A stretch of 64,000 nt of DNA. Source: Mesostigma viride (taxonomy: Eukaryota; Streptophyta; Mesostigmatophyceae; Mesostigmatales; Mesostigmataceae). A model generated the notes under the pieces. That model saw nothing but the letters and a program-made list of their open reading frames with translations. It was not told the DNA's origin and searched no databases. The translations under genes and the position numbers were made by a program. Shown piece after piece: positions 25,901 through 31,900 of this stretch. Position 1 is the first letter of the stretch, and each line of letters starts with the position of its first letter. The stretch is from positions 2,893,240-2,957,239 of the forward strand of contig RPFO01000418.1 of assembly GCA_009746045.1 (NCBI GenBank), read 5' to 3'.

Positions 25901-28900
25901 TCACAGCTCGTGGACGTCAGCGCGTGTGTCGCGTCCTTTCCCGCAGTGGTGGAGATGTGGCGTGCCGATGCCGTCAGCATGCCAGAGAACGCGGGGAGGG
26001 CCTGCGCCTGCCATCTGCTGAGCGCCGTGCTTTCCGCCGGGGTCTCGTACCGGATCGAAGTGAGAGGGTAGGTACTGCATGTTCAGGCGAAAGGGATATA
26101 AACCACTATACATACAATACCTTGACTATACCTACTACTGGGTGCTAAACAGGTACACAAATAAACGGTCTGTCAGGTGGGATAGCCATTGCCCAGGCAA
26201 GACAACAAAGCATGATGCGCCTTACGGATGGTGTATTTTTCTTGTAAACTCCAGCGTCGTCAAGTACAATGTCAGGATAACAGGCCACATGGTTCTAAGA
26301 AGGGTCAGCTTGCGACTTCCCTATGCTCGCAGAGTTGCATGTGTGAAGATGACCTTTGTTTGGATTCTCAAGATCTGCATGTTGCAAATCGCCAGATTCA
26401 GAGGGAGGATGGGTGGGTGTGCTTATCTTACCGTGCGATCTTCTATGCGTTGCATTTTGTGATTCGATGTGCATGCCAGGTTCAACGCATCGGGATACGG
26501 TAGCTTCAATCTCACGTTGGAGGTCAAGCCCTGGAGTAAGTGCAGCTGCGCTCTTGTCGTCGCAGGTGTATTAGCTCATTGAGGAATCCTTTTGAGGCTT
26601 AATGCTCCCTGCGCCACGCCTGTATTTCCCTCGCTGCTTATTCCTGACTGGATCTCTTACTCACTAGCTCATTATTCCTGGCTGATGCTCTTATGGAATC
26701 TTCCCAGCTCAATAATATATCTACACATGGGTTAATAAGCTCGATTGAATACATAATGGCTTCCGGAGAAACATCGTTAATGGCCTCTTTATTTTCACTA
26801 TCCTCTTCAAAGATTCTATAGCTATACATCCTGAAACCCCTGCTATCTTGTTATATACCAGATGATTCTATAGCGATACATCCTGAAGCCCCTGCTATCT
26901 TGTTATATACCAGATGTCTTCTCCCCTGTTAGATTTACCAGCCCGCCTTGATCGCATGGCCAGCAATTGGTTGGATAACATTCATAGGGCAAATTTGTAA
27001 GGGCAAATTTGTACTGGATCGTTCCCCCCCCTTCCATGATAATGCCCATGCTTCCTAACCTAGTTATTATGATGCCTCAAACAAGTAGGGCATTTCTCAA
27101 TGCCACGCCCAGTTGGCATGATCTCATTATACCATCATGCTTCTGTCCTCTCCTTACAGTACGTCTCTGAGGCGTCTCACTGTGCCAACTTTTAAGAATT
27201 CTTGATGTATGTGCTCATGCCCTTGTCCTTCTTGGGAGTTCAACGCAGCTCATGGAACCCAATACACATGTCTTCCATTTACTCTATGGACTGTGGGTGT
27301 CGTGGGCATAGTCCTAGTTGTAACGAAGGTAAGCAGCACTACTTTTCTTCCATTTCCATAGACTGATAGCTTGTGGTCCAGCAGCGGCAGTGAATGAAAA
27401 CTTTCCTGCGAGGCATGGGCCCTATGGTGCGCTTGTGATCAACACCATCATATATCTGCCGCTTCTTTTTGTGATGATCAGCGGGTTAGTTCGAATCACA
27501 ACGTTGCTGGCACGCTTTTCGTTCCGGTTCCTGTTAGGTTCCTGGCTGCTCGGCCAAACTGTCCCATACCAACGTCTTGTACGCTTGTCCAAACTATCCC
27601 TTTTACTCACACCAGTATGGATACTACGATACGATTCAAAACCGTCCGATGCGTTCATGTCTGCAGGTCCCCCTCCTCCTTCGCCCCCTCCGCCTAGTCC
27701 GCCTCCACCCTCTCCACCCCCCAGCCCCCCTCCCCCGTCTCCTCCCCCTCCACGCCCACCCCCACCTTCACCACCACCCCCTCCTCCGCCTTCGCCACCC
27801 CCTCCTTCTCCCCCTCCTTCCCCACCCCCTTCACCTCCCCCTTCCCCACCTCCTCCCCGCCCACCTCCCTCACCACCTCCTCCCCCTCCTCCTTCACCTC
27901 CCCCTTCCCCACCCCCTCCCCTCCCACCTCCCTCACCACCTCCTCCCCCTCCTCCTTCACCTCCCCCTCCCCCACCCCCTCCCCTCCCACCTCCTTCGCC
28001 ACCTCCTCGCCCTCCCCCTCCCCCTTCGCCCCCCGCCCCCCGCCCACCCCCCCATCATCATCCCCGCGTCCTCCCCCTCCACGCCCACCTCCCTCTCTAA
28101 TGCCCCCTCCACCACCGTCTCCCCCCCTTCCTCCACCTCCTCCCCCATCACCACCCCAGTTACCGACACCCCTGGCTCCTCCCCCTGCTTTATCACCACC
28201 CCGTTCACCTCCCACCCCAGCTCTGCCACCCCCTTCAACTTCACCCCCTTCAACCTCACCCCCTTCAACTCCACCGCTTTCACCCCCACCACCGCCACCA
28301 CCTCCATCTGGGATGCCTTCCCCCCAAGGATCACCGCCACCACCACAACAAGGACCCCCGCCTCCTCGGATACCCCCCCCCCGCCGAGGCCCCCCGCCTC
28401 CCCCCCTCCCCCCCGGCCTCCACTGCAAGCACAGCTTCTATCCCTCACCCTTGCTGACGGGTACCAGCTGCGACAACACGAGTCGCAGTGGCCCCCTGGA
28501 GGGTTCAATCCCAGCATACAAGAGTACTACGTGACCATCCAATACAGCGACTCGCAGGTCACTATAAGCGCCACCTGGCCCAGCGGGGTGGAAGTCCGCG
28601 TGTACGGGCCGTCCTCCAACGGGCTATTCTTAGCCGTGGAAGGGACCTCGATGGGATCCATCGCTCTCACCCCATTCTTGGTGGGAATGACCCCAGTGAC
28701 GCTCGAGGCGAGGCTCTTTGGCGTGGCAGAGAGCAGCATTATTGTCACCCTGAACGTGGTGAGACTGGCGCCGCCCCTGAACGTGACTGCCCGGTTCAAC
28801 GGTTGGGAGTATGAGACGTTCGTGCAGGACGAGGACGCCCAGGACGCGCTGCGGTCCGACCTCGCAGATGCGTACGATCTGCAGGTTGAGCAGGTGCGCA

Positions 28901-31900
28901 TGCTTATACTGTCAGCCCCGATGTGTGGCATCCCTAGCATCCAACGTTGTTTACTTTGTCAGCCTCAGCAGCGATGACTATACAGTCTTGAACTATACTG
29001 TCTCGAAACTGTGCTGTCTTGCCTTGAACTTATTGTGCTACGTTGAACTTTCTAATATAATTTCTAATATAATTCTAACTTTCTAATATGTGCATGTTGC
29101 TCAAACTTAACTTTGGTTTTGGTGTCTTTTGTCTCAGCTAGATTACGGGCACGATTTGTGCAAGAAATGTTTTGGGGATTCTGTCTGTTTTTGTAGTGTC
29201 GCAGGCATCCAATGCACAGAGCCGGGACTATACTGGCCCTTGGTTATAACAAGTGCAGGTTGCCGCCATTCATGGAATATGCTCTTATCACCCACACGTG
29301 GAGCTTCAGGACTTGGCGCTACCATGCACCCCTGTGTCCTCTGTCTACTAGTACGAATACAAACTAATAAAATGTTTATATGCCTCTATTCCCCACGGGT
29401 GGAGTTTCAGCTGCTTGCGCTACCACGCACCCCTGTGTTTTCTGTCTGTCTGCCAGCACTCCTAGAGTCTTCATCCATCCCCACTGTCCCTACGTCACTG
29501 GCCCCCCGCCGTCCACAGGTGGAGTTTCAAGACTTCTCACGGGGCAGCGTGATTGCAAAGTACACGGTGGCCCCGCTGGTCAACTTAACCAGGAGCTGGA
29601 ATGCCAGCAGGGCCGAGGCGGAGGCACAGGACGCGCTGGCGGAGACGATGGCGCAAGAGCTGGCGCAAGCCGTGGCGGCCAGGGTGGTGCACGTGGGGGC
29701 CAACCTGTACGTGACCCTGCCAGGGTACAGGGCCACACAGCAGCGGCTGGAGGGGTGGGAGTGGGAGGCCCCCCCCTCCCGGGTTACTGGCGGCGGGCAA
29801 CCGGAAGGTATACCATAGTAGTGTGACAAATGCTATTGTTGTGGTGGGCAACTGGGAGGCATATACTACTATGGCAAATCCTATTTTTATGGTGGGCAAC
29901 CGGAAGGTATTTCAGATAGCCAATGCTACTATTTTGGTCGGCACCCAGAAAGTATAACCTATGGCGAATACTATCATTATGCATCATTGGTCGAAACAGT
30001 AACGTTCATGGCATTTTCGGTATACTGAGGGCAACCGGCAGATTTATCAATAGGTATCAAGGAACAGTCAATAGGTATCAATACGTTTCAAGGAACAGCC
30101 AATAGGTATGAATAGGTTGCATTAGGTATCAATAGGTACCAAGGAACAGTCGATAGGTATCAAGAGGTGTCAAGGAACCATTAATAGCTATTATACGCTT
30201 TTAATAGCATTAATAGCTATTAATACGAAGGTATCAAGGAACAATGTTTGGTGCTGCTGTTAACGGTTGGTATCAACGGATGATGTTGACGCTATGTAAG
30301 TACCAACGGTGACGTTGCGTAAGTACGGACGATGTTGACGCTTTGTAAGTACCAACGGTGACGCTTCGTAAGTACCAACGGTGACACGGACAGCAGGCAA
30401 CCGGCAGGTGAGTTTTGTGGCGACATCAAGTTCACGTGGCTCTACTACGTGATTTTGTAGTATTTGGCTGTATCCCGCTGATGGCTGATCACCCCTCATC
30501 CCACTGATCACTGTATCCCGCTGATCACTGTATCCCGCTGATCACTGTATCCCACTGATCACTGTATCCCACTGATCACTGTATCCCGCTGATCACTGTA
30601 TCCCGCTGATCACTGTATCCCGCTGATCACTGTATCCCGCTGATCACTGTATCCCGCTGATCACTGTATCCCGCTGATCACCCCGGCGCTCGTTCATTCT
30701 TGATGATAAACTGCGCGACAACATGCGTTTATGTAGCTTTGATAGCTGTATCCAGATCCTTAGCCTCTTGATATCAGGAATCCACCCAAGAGAACGAGTC
30801 TCAACTTTCGCAAAGCACGAGCCAGCTAGTGATGCTCAGACTATCCAAGAGGATTGGTCTTACAAAACCATTCTCAATGAACCTGCCCATTCATTTCCCC
30901 TCTCCTCTTCATTTTTCTCCTGCCAATTTTGGATGCCACGAAGCCGCCCTTTGGGAAGGATGCTCTCAAGCTCGCTACTATCCAGTGTGGAATGGTGGGG
31001 ACTGGGCTGGTTACATCCCTTCACGACCATCGCAGGGCACTCTCTAGCCCTCCATCCCTGTTATGCACCATGTGGGATGGTGCATGGGGACTGGGCTACG
31101 GTGCATGCGTTGCTGCTCCCTCCCCATGGATTTGCATTGTGGTTAAAAATTGATGGCTTTGTGCTTATGATCTACCGGTGCTGTGACTGCTGGCAATGGC
31201 AGACGCATACGGGCACGCATACGCTTGTGCATGTGTCGAGTCGCCTTCCCCACGTGCATTCCCTACTACTCCCATCACGGCAGTGTCTAGCCTGCTCCGG
31301 TATTGCTCTTAACCTACTCCGATGATGTGTTTAGCCTGCTACTGCTATGCTTTTACCCTACTCCTATCACTGTGCTTGCCTGACATGCCCTGTCTGAATG
31401 GCTCACGTATGTGTAACGGCTCACGTACGTATGATGGCTAATCTATGTGTGCTGGCATGCGTCGGCTTCTGTGCTTGCACATGTTCGCAGTCGCCTGCCC
31501 CCCCTGCCCACCTCATCTGGTGCTCGTCGTCGAGATGCCGCTCGAAGAGGGAGGCTACCGCTGCTCGTGCATTCTGGCGGAATCTCCAGGTAAGTGCCCA
31601 GGATATGCATTGGAGCAGGCTATTCACTTCAAAATTAATTTGCGACACGAAGCCTGAATGCCCAAATGGAATGAGCAGGCTGTAGCAGGCTGCATGGTAG
31701 ATTAGCTATCGGCATTTGAGATCATTACAACTACTAGCCACGCATTACTATCTATAGGAACTGTTAGATAGTTATTATTAGTTTATTAGATGTATTAATG
31801 ATAGCTGGTGTGCTGGCCACAGGGTGCACATAGACGTGATATGAATTGATAGCCTGGGTGTGTGCTTGTGCTATATAACGGAGTGGTGGCAAAAGAGACT

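Noticed and set aside
27694-28517. Gly/Glu-rich minus-strand open frames
   Set aside because: Complement of the C-rich Pro tract; no start context, motif or splice support.
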